A model generated the notes under the pieces. It did not search any database and was not told the DNA's origin. It was given only the letters and a program-made list of their open reading frames with translations. From assembly GCF_000964525.1 (NCBI RefSeq), contig NZ_BAZG01000015.1, positions 1 to 49,299 of the forward strand: a DNA stretch of 49,299 bases. Direction: 5' to 3'. Made by a program: the position numbers and the translations under genes. Origin of the DNA: Anaeromyxobacter sp. PSR-1. GTDB taxonomy: Bacteria > Myxococcota > Myxococcia > Myxococcales > Anaeromyxobacteraceae. Positions 26,788 to 38,449 of the stretch are shown one piece after another; within the stretch, counting starts at the first letter, position 1, and every line of letters starts with the position of its first letter.

Positions 26788-28941
26788 CTACCGCGGCCCG
26801 GCGGCGGGCTGCGCCGGCGGCACCGGGAACCCGCGCTTGCGCATGAGCGCGCCGATCCCGGGGTCGCGCCCGCGGAACGCGCGGTACGCGTCGGCGGGAT
26901 CCACCGTGTTCCCGGCGGAGAACACGTGCTCGCGCAGGCGGGCCGCGACGGCCCGGTCGTACGGGCCCTTCGCCTCGGTGAACGCCTCCCAGGCGTCGGT
27001 GCTGAGCGTGTCGGCCCAGAGGTAGCTGTAGTAGCCGGCGGAGTAGCCGTCGCCGGAGAACACGTGGAGGAAGTGCGGCGGGCGGTGGCGCATCACCACC
27101 TCGCGCGGCATGCCGAGCGCGCCGAGCGTCTCCTGCTCGAACGCGGCCGGGTCGATCTCGGCCGGGCCGGCGAGATGCATCCTCAGGTCCACCAGCGCGG
27201 CCGAGAGGTACTCCACGGTCGCGAAGCCCTGGTTGAAGGTGGACGCCTTCTGGATCTTCGCCACCAGCGCGCGCGGCAGCGGCTTGCCGGTCTTCACGTG
27301 GCGCGCGAAGCGGTCCAGCACCTCCGGCGTCTCGAGCCAGCGCTCCAGGAGCTGCGAGGGGAACTCCACGTAGTCGCGCGCCACCGCGGTGCCGGAGAGC
27401 GACGGGTAGACGACGCTCGAGGCCAGGCCGTGGACGGCGTGCCCGAACTCGTGGAACAGGGTCTGGGCGTCGGTCCAGCTCACCAGCACCGGCTCGCCCG
27501 GCTTCCCCTTCACGAAGTTCGCGTTGTTCGAGACGATGGTCGGGATCTCGCCGTCGAACCGCTCCTGCGCGCGGTACGCGTTCATCCACGCGCCCGAGCG
27601 CTTCCCGTCGCGCGCGTACGGGTCGAAGTACCAGCGGCCCACGTGGCGGCCCTTGCCGTCCTTCACCTCCCAGACGCGCACGTCGGGGTGGTACACGGGC
27701 ACGCCCTTCGCCGGCGTGAAGTGCAGGTCGAACAGCCGGCCCGCCACCCAGAACATCGCCTCGCGCAGCTTCTCGAGCTGCAGGTAGGGCTTCACCTCGT
27801 TCTCGTCGAGGTCGTACTTCGCCTTGCGCACCTTCTCCGCGTAGAAGCGGTAGTCCCAGGGCTCGATGGTGATGCCCGCGCCCTCGCGGTCGGCCACCGC
27901 CTGCATGTCGGCGACCTCCTCGCGGACGCGCGCCACCGCCGCCGGCCACACCGCCTCCATCAGCGCCATGGCGCGCTCGGGCGTCTTCGCCATGGAGTCC
28001 TCGAGCCGCCAGTGCGCGTGCGTCGGGTAGCCGAGCAGCTTCGCGCGCTCGGCGCGGAGCTTCAGGATCTCGGTGATGGCCGCCTTGGTGTCGTGCGCGT
28101 CGCCGTGGTCGCCGCGGCTGGTGAAGTCGCGCCAGACCCGCTCGCGCAGGTCGCGGCGCTCCGAGTAGGCGAGGAAGGGCTCGACGCTGGAGCGCGTGTT
28201 GAGCACCGCCCACTTGCCGGGCTTGCCGCGGGTCGCCGCCGCGGCCGCCATCCCGGCGCGCACGCTCGCCGGGAGGCCCGCCAGCGCCGCCTCGTCCTCG
28301 AGGACCAGGGTGTACCCGGACTCGTCGGCGAGCACGTCCTGCGAGAACTTCGTGTACAGCGTGGCGAGCCGCTCGTTGACGGCGGCCACGCGCTGCTTCG
28401 CGGCCGGATCGAGCTTCGCGCCGGCGCGGACGAACGTCGTGTAGTAGAGCCACGCGAGCCGCTTCTGCTCGGGCGTCTTGCAGGACGTGTCGCGCGCGTC
28501 GTAGACCGCCGCGATCCGCGCGAACAGCTTCTCGTCCTGGGTGATGCGGTCGTCGAAGGCGGCCAGCTTCGGCGCCAGGTCGCGCTCGACGGCCTGGAAC
28601 TCCGGCGTGCTCATCGCGCTGGAGAACACGCCGAACACGGTCATGGCCCGGTCGAGCGCCCGGCCGGAGCGCTCCATCGCGGCGAGCGTGTTGTCGAAGG
28701 TGGGCGCGGCCGGGTCGGCGGCGATCGCCTCGACCGCGGCGAGCTTCGCGGCCATGCCGGCCTCGATGGCCGGGGCGAGCTGCTCGACGCGCGCGACGTC
28801 GAACGGCGGGACGCCGCCGTGCGGGCCCGCCCAGGGGGCGAGCAGCGGGTTGTTCACGGGGACCTCCGCGCGCGCGGGGGCCGCGGGCGGGCTGGAGAGC
28901 AGGACGAGCTGTGCGAGCGCGCTCGCGACGAGTGCCGACAT
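26788..28941 (-). CDS. M3-family zinc metallopeptidase (oligopeptidase A/Dcp-like), exported
   Basis: A 717-residue peptidase. The zinc site is HEFGH at residues 497-501, followed by a Glu about 25 residues on, usual for M3 (thimet-type) oligopeptidases. Length and blocks (DTKAAITEILKLRAERAKLL; GRWYFDPYARDGKRSGAW; GYSAGYYSYLWAD) match peptidyl-dipeptidase Dcp. An N-terminal hydrophobic signal (residues 1-26) suggests a periplasmic place, where it would trim short peptides. The ATG at 28941 is chosen because GGAGG precedes it; an upstream in-frame start at 29001 would spoil the signal peptide. Confidence 0.9.
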   Translation of the reverse strand: MSALVASALAQLVLLSSPPAAPARAEVPVNNPLLAPWAGPHGGVPPFDVARVEQLAPAIEAGMAAKLAAVEAIAADPAAPTFDNTLAAMERSGRALDRAMTVFGVFSSAMSTPEFQAVERDLAPKLAAFDDRITQDEKLFARIAAVYDARDTSCKTPEQKRLAWLYYTTFVRAGAKLDPAAKQRVAAVNERLATLYTKFSQDVLADESGYTLVLEDEAALAGLPASVRAGMAAAAATRGKPGKWAVLNTRSSVEPFLAYSERRDLRERVWRDFTSRGDHGDAHDTKAAITEILKLRAERAKLLGYPTHAHWRLEDSMAKTPERAMALMEAVWPAAVARVREEVADMQAVADREGAGITIEPWDYRFYAEKVRKAKYDLDENEVKPYLQLEKLREAMFWVAGRLFDLHFTPAKGVPVYHPDVRVWEVKDGKGRHVGRWYFDPYARDGKRSGAWMNAYRAQERFDGEIPTIVSNNANFVKGKPGEPVLVSWTDAQTLFHEFGHAVHGLASSVVYPSLSGTAVARDYVEFPSQLLERWLETPEVLDRFARHVKTGKPLPRALVAKIQKASTFNQGFATVEYLSAALVDLRMHLAGPAEIDPAAFEQETLGALGMPREVVMRHRPPHFLHVFSGDGYSAGYYSYLWADTLSTDAWEAFTEAKGPYDRAVAARLREHVFSAGNTVDPADAYRAFRGRDPGIGALMRKRGFPVPPAQPAAGPR

Positions 28942-29056
28942 GGACGACCTCCGCGCCGAATGGCGTCGAGGTTGTCTCTCGCGGGGCCGCGGGCGGGTCA
29001 AGTCCCTCGTCGCGGCCCCGGGGCGAGGCGGCGCCCCGGGGTCCGCGGCCGGCGGG

Positions 29057-30721
29057 TCAGCGGTTCGGGCCGCGCGCGGCGAGGTCGCGGACCCGGTTCT
29101 CGCCCGAGGACTCGAACGTGCCGAGCGCGACCACGTGGTCGCGCAGCGCCAGGAACTCGAAGTCGTCGAGCACCTGGCCCGTGCCGGGGACGAGCTCGAT
29201 CCCGAGGGACGGGAGCAGCTGGTAGACGAACGCGTTCATGGCGATGGAGTACGTCGCCGCCGGGGCCACCGGGACGCCGCCGACCTCGAGCGACCGGATC
29301 CGGGGCGGCGCGGCCAGGCTGGAGTCGTAGACCAGGCGCGCCCCGGAGAGCTGCGGGACGTAGTCGTCGTCCGCGGTCGAGATGCCGATGGCGAGCTCCA
29401 GCGCGGTCAGCAGCACGTCGCCGCGGATGCGCCCGATCGCGATGCGCGTCCCGAAGTACGTGACCGGATCGAAGGAGACCCCCACCATCCGGAACAGGTC
29501 CTCCTGCACCACCGGCCCCTCCGCGATGCCCTGCGGCGTCTGGCCCGCCACGGTGAAGGCGAGGTCGGTGCCCGGCCTGCGGAGGCGCAGCGCGTCGGTG
29601 ATCAGGTTCCCGGTCCCGGTGTCGCGCTTCGGCTTGTCGAAGCGGATCGCGTTCGTGACGTTCCCGGCCGCGTACGCGATGGGCGTGTGGAACGGGTCCT
29701 CGAACGGCGGCGGGAAGAACGGCGCGAAGATCACCGGGATCGCCGCCTGCAGCTGCGCCACCGCGAGCGCGACGGCGCCGGGCACGGAGGTCGGCGAGGG
29801 CGCCGGCCGCGCGACGGTCCGGTCCACCGGCACGAGGTCGACGGAGACGGCAGAGACGCCGGTCGGCTCGACGTCGAGCCGCACGCGGCCGACCTTCCGG
29901 TAGTACGCCCCGGCGTGCACGACCGGCACCGGCCGGCCGCTCGCGCCGGGGACGAGCTCGGCGAGCTCGTAGTGGTCGTGGCCGCCCACCACCGCGTCCA
30001 CCCCGATCACGTTCGCGGCGATGGCCTCGTCCAGGAGCTGGCCCAGGTGCGAGAGCACGATCACGGCCTGCGCGTCCGGGACGCCGTCGCCGTCCTCGTC
30101 CACGGTCCGCGCGGCCGCCACCGCGGCCTGCGCCGCCGCGAGCATGCCGAGCGGCGGGTCGTCACCTCCCGTGAAGGCGGCGTTCGCCTGCGACGGCAGG
30201 TCGAACGGCGTCGTCAGGCCGACCACCGCGACCTTCAGGTCGCCCACGCCGAGCAGCGCGTGCGGCGCGACCATCCCGGCGCACTCGAAGGGCGTCGCGT
30301 TCGCGGCGAGCAGCGGGAACGAGCCGCCGGCCGCGAGGTACGAGCCCGCGAGCACGCAGCCGGGGAACCAGAGCTCGTGGTTGCCCACGGCCATGGCGTC
30401 GAGCCCGAGCAGGCCGAGCAGCTGCAGCTCCACCGAGCCGAAGGTGGCGTTGAAGTAGAGGTCGCCCATGAACAGGTCGCCCGCGTGGAGGAAGACCGTG
30501 TTCGGCTCCTCCGCCCGCAGCCGGGCGATCACGGCGGACGCCTTCACGAGCCCGCCGACGGTGCCGTCCAGGCTGGCGTCCTTCGGCCCGGCGGCGTCGA
30601 GGTTGGAGTGCGTGTCGTTGACGCTCAGGATGGTGAGCGCCGTCGCCTCCGCCGGCCCCGGCCCGGCGGCCAGCGCGGTCGCCAGCAGGGCGCAGGCGAG
30701 CCTGCGAGTCGCGTGTGACAT
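29057..30721 (-). CDS. Secreted bifunctional metallophosphatase/5'-nucleotidase
   Basis: A 554-residue exported enzyme of the UshA/5'-nucleotidase family. After a signal peptide (LACALLATALAAGPGPAEA) the metallophosphatase domain shows the metal ligands in NDTHSNL, HAGDLFMGD, AVGNHELW, VLSHLG and GGHDHYEL. The C-terminal nucleotidase domain (about residues 330-530) carries TGNLITDALR and ends with a substrate-binding region. It probably hydrolyses nucleotides outside the inner membrane for phosphate or nucleoside recovery. GGGGGACTC precedes the ATG at 30721. It lies 115 bp from the start of the peptidase gene on the same strand. Confidence 0.88.
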   Translation of the reverse strand: MSHATRRLACALLATALAAGPGPAEATALTILSVNDTHSNLDAAGPKDASLDGTVGGLVKASAVIARLRAEEPNTVFLHAGDLFMGDLYFNATFGSVELQLLGLLGLDAMAVGNHELWFPGCVLAGSYLAAGGSFPLLAANATPFECAGMVAPHALLGVGDLKVAVVGLTTPFDLPSQANAAFTGGDDPPLGMLAAAQAAVAAARTVDEDGDGVPDAQAVIVLSHLGQLLDEAIAANVIGVDAVVGGHDHYELAELVPGASGRPVPVVHAGAYYRKVGRVRLDVEPTGVSAVSVDLVPVDRTVARPAPSPTSVPGAVALAVAQLQAAIPVIFAPFFPPPFEDPFHTPIAYAAGNVTNAIRFDKPKRDTGTGNLITDALRLRRPGTDLAFTVAGQTPQGIAEGPVVQEDLFRMVGVSFDPVTYFGTRIAIGRIRGDVLLTALELAIGISTADDDYVPQLSGARLVYDSSLAAPPRIRSLEVGGVPVAPAATYSIAMNAFVYQLLPSLGIELVPGTGQVLDDFEFLALRDHVVALGTFESSGENRVRDLAARGPNR

Positions 30722-31048
30722 GAGTCCCCCGGCCGGCGGGCGGCGCGAGCTCCTCGCCCGCCGGCTCGTGCCATGGTCGCGCGCCGGGTGAACGGCGTCT
30801 CCGGGTGCTGTCGGGGGCGGAGGAAGGAGGGCGGCGCGACGGGTTGCGGCGGCGCGCCGCATCGCCGGGCCCGCGCAGGCTCGGCAGTTCGTGTCGGCCC
30901 GGCTCCCACCTTCCGGTGCGATCCCCGGTTGACACGGCGCGCGAAGGCGGGTTGAACGTCCGTGCGCCGGCGCTCGCCGGCGCGCCACGGGCGCCGCGGC
31001 AGCCGGGCCGCCGCGCGCCGCCCCTCACCACCCACGGAGCGAACACAC
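30722..31048. other. Gene-free divergent promoter region, 327 bp
   Basis: No gene is visible. An 11-bp inverted repeat (30732-30742 with 30755-30765) lies just upstream of the nucleotidase start and would form a hairpin in its leader. TTGACA at 30929-30934 followed 17 bp later by TTGAAC is a possible sigma-70 promoter for the rightward barrel gene. Both are pattern matches. Confidence 0.35.
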
Positions 31049-31624
31049 ATGAAGCGGATGCTCATCTCCGTCCTCGCGGCCCTCGCGCTGGCCCCCTTCG
31101 CCGCGCAGGCCCGCAACCTGTCGCCGGGCACGCTCGAGCTCTCCGGCTCGACGCAGCTCGGGTTCTCGTCCACCTCGACCGAGGTGGACGGCGATCCGAA
31201 CGACTTCGACCAGGACATCTGGACCGTCCACGGCTCGGGACTCGTCTACATCGCGCCGAACCTCGGCATCGGCCTCGTCCTCGGGCACCAGAACGTCGAG
31301 ACCACCTACGGCCTCGACAAGACCGAGTCCAGCACCACCACCTTCGGCCCGGCGATCGGCTTCAACGTGAGCCTGGCCCAGCAGCTCTCGCTCAAGCTCA
31401 ACGGCAACCTCGTGTTCGCGCGGGGCTCGCAGGACGACCTCGACATGGACGGGTTCGGCTGGGGCGTCGGCGCGGGGCTGAGCTTCTTCCCGGTCTCGTA
31501 CCTCTCGATCGACGCCGGGCTCGGGTACCAGGCGCTGTACCTCGAGGACGACGTGAACCGCGACTGGGACATCTCCGGCCTGAACGTCGGCGTGGGCCTC
31601 AGCGTCTACTTCGGCGGCCGGTAG
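31049..31624 (+). CDS. Small outer-membrane beta-barrel protein
   Basis: A 191-residue exported protein. The signal peptide is MKRMLISVLAALALAPFAAQA. The mature part has alternating polar/apolar strands with Gly and aromatic residues (TLELSGSTQLGFSS; GLGIG... pattern; LSLKLNGNLVFARG; FGWGVGAGLSFFP; GLNVGVGLSVYFGGR), about eight strands, and ends in an amphipathic strand with aromatic residues, as outer-membrane barrels do. This fits the OmpW/OmpX-like porin or opacity class. No function can be assigned. GGAGC precedes the ATG at 31049. Confidence 0.72.
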   Translation: MKRMLISVLAALALAPFAAQARNLSPGTLELSGSTQLGFSSTSTEVDGDPNDFDQDIWTVHGSGLVYIAPNLGIGLVLGHQNVETTYGLDKTESSTTTFGPAIGFNVSLAQQLSLKLNGNLVFARGSQDDLDMDGFGWGVGAGLSFFPVSYLSIDAGLGYQALYLEDDVNRDWDISGLNVGVGLSVYFGGR

Positions 31625-31759
31625 CCGTCCGCCCGCCCCGCGGCCCCGCGGGGCGGGCGTCTCGCGCCCGCGGCGCGTTCCCGGAAGGGGCGCGCCGCGG
31701 TGCGCGCGCGCGCGTCGCCGTCACGGCGGGCGCGGGCCGGCCGGGTTAAGGTTCCGGCC

Positions 31760-32365
31760 ATGTTCGCGCCCATCGTGCTCGCGGCCGGCGGCTCGTCGCG
31801 GATGGGCCGCAGCAAGCTGCTGCTCGAGCTCGGGGGCGTGTCGCTGCTCCGGCGCGCCGTGCGGGCCGCCGTGGACGCGGCGGTGGGGACGGTGGTGGTG
31901 GTGCTGGGCGACGCCGCGGCGCGCGCCCGGGCCGAGCTCGACGGCCTCCCCTGCAGCATCGTCGCGGATCCCGCCCTGCCGTCGCGCGGGATGAACGCGT
32001 CGCTCGCGGCCGGCCTGGCCGCGGTGCCCGCCCCGGCGGCGGGCGCGGTGGTGCTCCTCGCGGACATGCCGCTGGTGGACGCCGCCGCGATCCGCGCGCT
32101 GGTGGAGCGCCACCGGTCCACCGCCGCGCCGCTGGTCGCGACCCGATATGGCGACGCGCTCGCGCCGCCGGTGCTCTACGCTCGCGCGCGGTTCGCCGAG
32201 CTGGCCGCGGGCGGGGCGGGGGACGGGATCGGCCGAGCGCTGCTGCGGCGCTACCGGGCGCAGGTGGAGGCGGTGGACGCGCCGCCCGGCGCGCTCGCCG
32301 ACGTGGACGGGCCCGCCGACCTGGAGCGCCTGCGCGCACGGCTCGGCGACGGAGGCACGCGGTGA
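31760..32365 (+). CDS. mocA: MocA-like molybdenum cofactor nucleotidyltransferase
   Basis: A 201-residue nucleotidyltransferase of the MobA/MocA group. The nucleotide-binding signature LAAGGSSRMGRSKLLLEL is at residues 7-24, and VLLADMPLVDAAAIRAL holds the metal-binding Asp. MocA adds CMP to molybdopterin for enzymes of the xanthine oxidase family, and its place ahead of xdhC and a molybdenum hydroxylase favours MocA over MobA, which uses GTP. Start ATG at 31760; an in-frame upstream start exists at 31700. Its stop overlaps the xdhC GTG (GTGA). Confidence 0.83.
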   Translation: MFAPIVLAAGGSSRMGRSKLLLELGGVSLLRRAVRAAVDAAVGTVVVVLGDAAARARAELDGLPCSIVADPALPSRGMNASLAAGLAAVPAPAAGAVVLLADMPLVDAAAIRALVERHRSTAAPLVATRYGDALAPPVLYARARFAELAAGGAGDGIGRALLRRYRAQVEAVDAPPGALADVDGPADLERLRARLGDGGTR

Positions 32366-33288
32366 CGGATCGCGAGATCCTGGAGCGCGCGGCGGGGTGG
32401 AGCGCGGCGGGCCGACGCGTGGCGCTCGCGACCGTGGTCGCGACCTGGGGCTCGTCGCCGCGCCCGCCGGGCAGCCAGCTCGCGGTGAGCGAGCGGGGGG
32501 AGCTGGCGGGCTCGGTGTCCGGCGGCTGCGTGGAGTCGGCGGTGGCGCAGGAGGCGCTGGAGGTGCTGCGCACCGGGGCGCCCCGCACGCTCGAGTACGG
32601 CGTGACCGCGGAGCGCGCCTGGGAGGTGGGGCTCCCCTGCGGCGGGCGGGTGCGCGTGTTCGTGGAGCCGGCCCGCGCCGACGCGCTGGCGCGCGACGCC
32701 GGCGCGCTCCGGGCGCGCGAGCGGGTGGAGCGGGTGCTCGAGCTCGGCGGGGGCGAGACGTTCCGCCTGGTGCTCGAGGCGCCCGTGCGCCTGGTGATCG
32801 TCGGGGCGGTGCACCTCGCGCAGCCGCTCGCGCGGATGGCGGAGGTGGCGGGGTACGAGGTCCGGCTGGTGGACCCGCGCCCGGTGTACGCCACCGAGGC
32901 GCGGTTCCCCGGCGTCCCCGTCGAGCGCGCCTGGCCGGAGGAGGCGCTCGCCCGGATCGGGCTCGACGCGCGCACCGCCGTGGTGACGCTGAGTCACGAC
33001 CGCAAGCTCGACGACCCGGCGCTCGCCGCGGCGCTCCGGTCGCCGGCGTTCTACGTCGGCGCGCTGGGGAGCCGGCGCACGCAGGCCGCCATCCGCAGCC
33101 GCCTCCGCGAGGAGGGGCTCGGCGAGGCCGAGCTGGCGCGCCTGCACGGGCCGGTGGGGCTCGACCTCGGCGGCGAGGCGCCCGCGGAGCTCGCGGTGGA
33201 GATCCTGGCCCAGCTGGTGGCGACGCTGCGGCGCGCGCCCGCGCCCGCCCTCGCGCCCGGCGCCGCCGCCGGCGCGACCGACCCCTGA
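32362..33288 (+). CDS. xdhC: XdhC-family molybdenum cofactor insertion protein
   Basis: A 308-residue maturation factor. The N-terminal domain shows [13 protein letters not shown] and SGGCVESAV; a Rossmann-like C-terminal domain begins [20 protein letters not shown]. XdhC proteins bind the molybdenum cofactor, help its sulfuration and insert it into xanthine dehydrogenase family enzymes. GTG start overlaps the mocA stop, and the hydroxylase genes follow after 28 bp, consistent with one operon making a single enzyme. Confidence 0.87.
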   Translation: MTDREILERAAGWSAAGRRVALATVVATWGSSPRPPGSQLAVSERGELAGSVSGGCVESAVAQEALEVLRTGAPRTLEYGVTAERAWEVGLPCGGRVRVFVEPARADALARDAGALRARERVERVLELGGGETFRLVLEAPVRLVIVGAVHLAQPLARMAEVAGYEVRLVDPRPVYATEARFPGVPVERAWPEEALARIGLDARTAVVTLSHDRKLDDPALAAALRSPAFYVGALGSRRTQAAIRSRLREEGLGEAELARLHGPVGLDLGGEAPAELAVEILAQLVATLRRAPAPALAPGAAAGATDP

Positions 33289-33316
33289 CCTCGAGACGCA
33301 CCGCGGAGGAGACGAG

Positions 33317-33784
33317 ATGGCCAGCCTGAGCTTGCTCGTGAACGATCGGCAGCGCACCGTGGACGTCGCGCCGGACACCCCGCTGCTCTGGGTGCTCCGC
33401 GACACCCTCGGCCTCACCGGCACCAAGTTCGGCTGCGGCATGTCGCTGTGCGGCGCGTGCACGGTGCTGCTCGACGGCGAGGCGGTGCGGAGCTGCCAGA
33501 CGCCGGTGAAGGACGCGGTCGGCCGCCGCATCACCACCATCGAAGGGCTCGCCGCCGCCGGCAACCCGGTGCCGGCCGCGTGGGTGGAGGAGCAGGTCCC
33601 GCAGTGCGGCTACTGCCAGTCCGGGCAGATCATGCAGGCGGCGGCGCTGCTCTCGAAGACCCCCGATCCCACCGACGCGCAGATCGACGCCGCCATGGAC
33701 GGGGTGATCTGCCGGTGCGGGACGTACCAGCGGATCCGCCGCGCCATCCACCGCGCGGCGCAGGTGAAGGGAGGTGCGCGATGA
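33317..33784 (+). CDS. 2Fe-2S subunit of a molybdenum hydroxylase (IorA/CoxS-like)
   Basis: A 155-residue electron-transfer subunit with two [2Fe-2S] clusters. The plant-ferredoxin-type cluster is held by Cys 40, 45, 48 and 60 ([15 protein letters not shown]); the second by Cys 97, 100, 132 and 134 (QCGYCQSGQ and ICRCGTYQR). It passes electrons from the molybdenum site of the partner subunit to an acceptor, probably a cytochrome since no FAD subunit is encoded nearby. GGAGGAGACG precedes the ATG. Its stop overlaps the next start (ATGA). Confidence 0.9.
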   Translation: MASLSLLVNDRQRTVDVAPDTPLLWVLRDTLGLTGTKFGCGMSLCGACTVLLDGEAVRSCQTPVKDAVGRRITTIEGLAAAGNPVPAAWVEEQVPQCGYCQSGQIMQAAALLSKTPDPTDAQIDAAMDGVICRCGTYQRIRRAIHRAAQVKGGAR

Positions 33785-35904
33785 GCGCGGGCGCGCTGGG
33801 GCGAAGGGACTTCCTGAAGCTCTCCGCGGGCGCCGGCCTTTGGCTGGCCGTGTCCGGGCCGGGGCGCGTGCTGGCGGCGGGGCCGGCCGCCTCGACGGAC
33901 GGCTTCGAGCCGTCGGTCTGGCTGCACCTCGCGCCGGACGGGACCGCCACGATCTTCCTGGGCCGCTCGGAGATGGGGCAGGGGAGCTACACCGGCATGG
34001 CGGTGCTGGTGGCCGAGGAGCTGGAGGCGGACTGGACCAAGGTGAAGATCGTCCAGGGCGACGCGGATCCGAAGTACGGCGACATGGTCACCGGCGGCTC
34101 GCGCTCGGTGCGCAGCGGGTTCCTCCCGCTCCGCAAGGCCGGCGCCGCCGCACGCGAGGTGCTGCTGAAGGCGGGCGCGAGGCGGCTCGGCGTGCCGGTG
34201 CGCGCCTGCCGCGCCCAGGAGGGCGCGGTGGTGCACGCCGCCAGCGGGCGGAGCCTCGGGTACGGCGAGCTCGTCGCCGACGCGGCGAAGCTGCCGGTCC
34301 CGGCGAACCCGCCGCTCAAGGACCCGAGGAAGTTCCGCCTCATCGGCAAGCGCGTGCCGCGCCTCGACACGCCGCCCAAGGTGCGCGGCGAGGCCGTGTT
34401 CGGGCTCGACGTGCGCGTCCCGGGCATGCTCCACGCCACGGTGGCGCGGCCGCCGGTGCGCGGCGGGAAGGTGAAGGGCTTCGACGCGGCCGCGGCCGGC
34501 AAGGTCGCCGGCGTTCGCAAGGTGGTCGAGGTGCCGAGCGGCGTGGCGGTGATCGCCGACTCCACCTGGGCCGCCATCCAGGGGCGCGAGGCGCTGAAGG
34601 CGACCTTCGAGCCCGGGCCGAACGGCACGCTCGACGGCGCCGCCATCGCGCGGCTGCTCGCCGAGGCGAAGGTGGACCCGGTCCCGTCGCGGAGCGAGGG
34701 CGGCGACGTGGAGCAGGCGCTCGCCCGCGCGGCCCAGCGCGTGCAGGCCGTGTACGAGCTGCCGCTGCTCGCCCACGCCACCATGGAGCCGATGAACTGC
34801 ACCGCGCGCGTGGCGGACGGGAAGGCGGAGCTGTGGGCGCCCACCCAGGCGCCGCTGTGGGCGCGCACCGAGGTGGCGAAGGCGCTCGGCATCCCCGAGG
34901 CCGCGGTGACGGTGCACGTCACCTTCCTCGGCGGCGGCTTCGGCCGGCGGGCGCTGCCGGACTTCGCGGTGGAGGCGGCGCACGTCTCGCGGGCGGCGGG
35001 CGCGCCGGTCCAGGTGACCTGGACGCGCGAGGACGACCTGCGGCACGACTTCTACCGGCCGCCGGGGCGGAACGAGCTGCGCGGCGGCCTCGACGCGAAG
35101 GGCCGGCTGGTGGCGTGGCACCACGTGGTGCGCAACCCGTCGATCGGGCAGCAGCTCTTCGGCGAGGCGCGCCGCCGCGGCGACCGGCCCGACACGGTCG
35201 AGGGCGCCGCCGACGTGCCGTACACCGCGCGCACCGTCCGCGTGGACCACGCGCTGCCCGAGATCGGCGTGCCGCTCGGCTGGTGGCGGTCGGTCTACTC
35301 CTCGCAGAACGCGTTCGCCGAGGAGGTCTTCGTGGACGAGCTGGCGCGCGCGGCCGGCCAGGACCCGCTCGCGTTCCGCCTCGCCAACCTCCCGCGCGAC
35401 AGCCGGCTGCGCGGCGTGCTCCGGCTGGCGGCGGCGAAGGCGGGCTGGGGCAAGGCGCCGCCGGCGGGACGGGGCCTCGGCCTCGCCTGCCACGCGTCCT
35501 TCGGGAGCTACGTCGCCCAGGTCGCGGAGGTGTCGGTGCGCGAGGGCCGGATCACCGTGCACCGGGTGGTGTGCGCGGTGGACTGCGGCACCGCGCTCAA
35601 CCTGGACAGCGTGGAGGCGCAGGCGGAGGGCTCGGTGGTGTACGGGCTGTCGGCGGCGCTGCGCGGCGAGATCACCGTGAAGGGCGGCGCGGTGGAGCAG
35701 GGCAACTTCGATGCGTACGAGCCGCTCCGGATGAGCGAGATGCCGGTGGTCGAGGTGCACCTCGTCCCGAGCAACGCCGAGCCCGGCGGCATGGGCGAGC
35801 CCGCGCTGCCGCCCATCGCGCCGGCCGTCGCGAACGCGGTCTTCGCCGCCACCGGCGAGCGGCTGCGCGCGCTGCCGCTCCGGCCCGCGAAGCGCAGCGG
35901 GTAG
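33781..35904 (+). CDS. Molybdopterin-binding catalytic subunit of an IorB-like hydroxylase, Tat-exported
   Basis: A 707-residue catalytic subunit of the xanthine dehydrogenase superfamily, of the isoquinoline 1-oxidoreductase beta/aldehyde dehydrogenase type. A Tat signal ([10 protein letters not shown]) implies folded export with its 2Fe-2S partner. Molybdenum-cofactor contacts include [24 protein letters not shown] and the active-site [13 protein letters not shown] near the end (Glu). The protein lacks the FAD domain. Substrate (an aldehyde or N-heterocycle) cannot be told. It ends the mocA-xdhC-2Fe-2S operon. Start ATG at 33781 is firm from the overlap. Confidence 0.88.
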   Translation: MSAGALGRRDFLKLSAGAGLWLAVSGPGRVLAAGPAASTDGFEPSVWLHLAPDGTATIFLGRSEMGQGSYTGMAVLVAEELEADWTKVKIVQGDADPKYGDMVTGGSRSVRSGFLPLRKAGAAAREVLLKAGARRLGVPVRACRAQEGAVVHAASGRSLGYGELVADAAKLPVPANPPLKDPRKFRLIGKRVPRLDTPPKVRGEAVFGLDVRVPGMLHATVARPPVRGGKVKGFDAAAAGKVAGVRKVVEVPSGVAVIADSTWAAIQGREALKATFEPGPNGTLDGAAIARLLAEAKVDPVPSRSEGGDVEQALARAAQRVQAVYELPLLAHATMEPMNCTARVADGKAELWAPTQAPLWARTEVAKALGIPEAAVTVHVTFLGGGFGRRALPDFAVEAAHVSRAAGAPVQVTWTREDDLRHDFYRPPGRNELRGGLDAKGRLVAWHHVVRNPSIGQQLFGEARRRGDRPDTVEGAADVPYTARTVRVDHALPEIGVPLGWWRSVYSSQNAFAEEVFVDELARAAGQDPLAFRLANLPRDSRLRGVLRLAAAKAGWGKAPPAGRGLGLACHASFGSYVAQVAEVSVREGRITVHRVVCAVDCGTALNLDSVEAQAEGSVVYGLSAALRGEITVKGGAVEQGNFDAYEPLRMSEMPVVEVHLVPSNAEPGGMGEPALPPIAPAVANAVFAATGERLRALPLRPAKRSG

Positions 35905-35938
35905 CGGCGCGGGCGGGGCGAGGGCCGGTGCTCCGGTC

Positions 35939-35958
35939 GCGGGCAGCGCGCTGCCCGC
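35939..35958. promoter_or_regulatory. Perfect 20-bp palindrome upstream of nifA
   Basis: A fully self-complementary 20-bp sequence centred on GCAGCGCGCTGC lies between the hydroxylase stop and the nifA promoter. A partly similar GGGCAGCGCGCGCCC follows at about 35963. It could be the hydroxylase operon terminator or an operator for nifA. No TGT-N10-ACA NifA site is visible here. Confidence 0.4.
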
Positions 35959-36016
35959 ACCGGGGCAGCGCGCGCCCGGCCCCGGCCGAAAGGCGCCGGG
36001 TTCCGGCCGGCGCGGG

Positions 36017-36032
36017 TGGCACGCGCCCTGCT
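36017..36032 (+). promoter_or_regulatory. Sigma-54 promoter of nifA
   Basis: TGGCACG-CGCC-CTGCT matches the consensus TGGCACG-N4-TTGCW at 11 of 12 positions, with the required 10 bp between GG and GC. It predicts transcription from about 36043, only 3 bp before the ATG. It implies that nifA is itself driven by sigma-54 and another or its own activator. Confidence 0.6.
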
Positions 36033-36045
36033 ACCGGTGGGCGGG

Positions 36046-37650
<1,605 letters not shown>

Positions 37651-37657
37651 CCGGTGC

Positions 37658-38449
37658 ATGGAGCCGCCCACCTCGTTCAACCGCTGCAACCTCCCGCCCT
37701 GGGTGATCGCGTCGGCGGAGTTCAACGACGACCCCCGGCCGATCGAGGTGCAGGGGGTGCGGGCGTCCAACGCCTGGCTGTTCCGCGCGCTCGACGGCAT
37801 CGACGATCCGGCCGAGCGCGCCCGCCGGCTGGACGACTGGATCACGGTGCGCTTCCAGCTCCACCAGTGGCAGGCGCAGGCGACGTCCTCGGCGCGGCGC
37901 AGCCTGCGGAACGGCTACCTGCGCTTCCTGCGCGGCTGGGGCCACGACTCCAGCTCGGTGGAGGGGGCGGTGCTCAAGGCCTGGGTGCAGAGCCGGATGG
38001 GCATCCCGCCCACCTGGCACCACGGCCGCCTGGACGATCCCGCGGGCGAGCCGGCGCGCCGCTTCGCCGTGGACCGGACCGCCGGCAGCGCGCGCACCAG
38101 CGCCATCTTCGACCAGCTCGACCTCGTCTACGCGTTCACGCAGTACGAGCTGGCCCGCACCCGGCCGGCGGCGCGCTGGGTCACGCTGTGGCGCGGCCAG
38201 CACGAGGTGGGCCCGGGCGAGGTGATCGCGGCGGGGCCCGGCCGCGAGCAGCTCGTGCGGCTCAACAACCTGTGCTCCTTCACCGACGACCCGGAGCGCG
38301 CCTGGGAGTTCGGCTCCACGGTATGGGAGGCGCGGGTGGCGGCGCCGCGGATCTTCTGCGCCTCCTGGCTGCTGCACGGGGTGATGCGCGCCGAGCGCGA
38401 GGCGCTGGTGATCGGCGGCGAGATGCGGGTGCGGCGGGTGATGGGGTAG
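37658..38449 (+). CDS. draT: Dinitrogenase reductase ADP-ribosyltransferase (DraT)
   Basis: A 263-residue enzyme that inactivates nitrogenase by ADP-ribosylating an Arg of NifH (here Arg99 in CAGRG) when ammonium or darkness/energy shift occurs. The opening [18 protein letters not shown] and the blocks [22 protein letters not shown] and [13 protein letters not shown] are typical of DraT. It is 7 bp after nifA and probably co-transcribed. Its usual partner, the glycohydrolase DraG, is not in the window and may be elsewhere. The stop directly abuts the convergent GNAT stop. Confidence 0.93.
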   Translation: MEPPTSFNRCNLPPWVIASAEFNDDPRPIEVQGVRASNAWLFRALDGIDDPAERARRLDDWITVRFQLHQWQAQATSSARRSLRNGYLRFLRGWGHDSSSVEGAVLKAWVQSRMGIPPTWHHGRLDDPAGEPARRFAVDRTAGSARTSAIFDQLDLVYAFTQYELARTRPAARWVTLWRGQHEVGPGEVIAAGPGREQLVRLNNLCSFTDDPERAWEFGSTVWEARVAAPRIFCASWLLHGVMRAEREALVIGGEMRVRRVMG

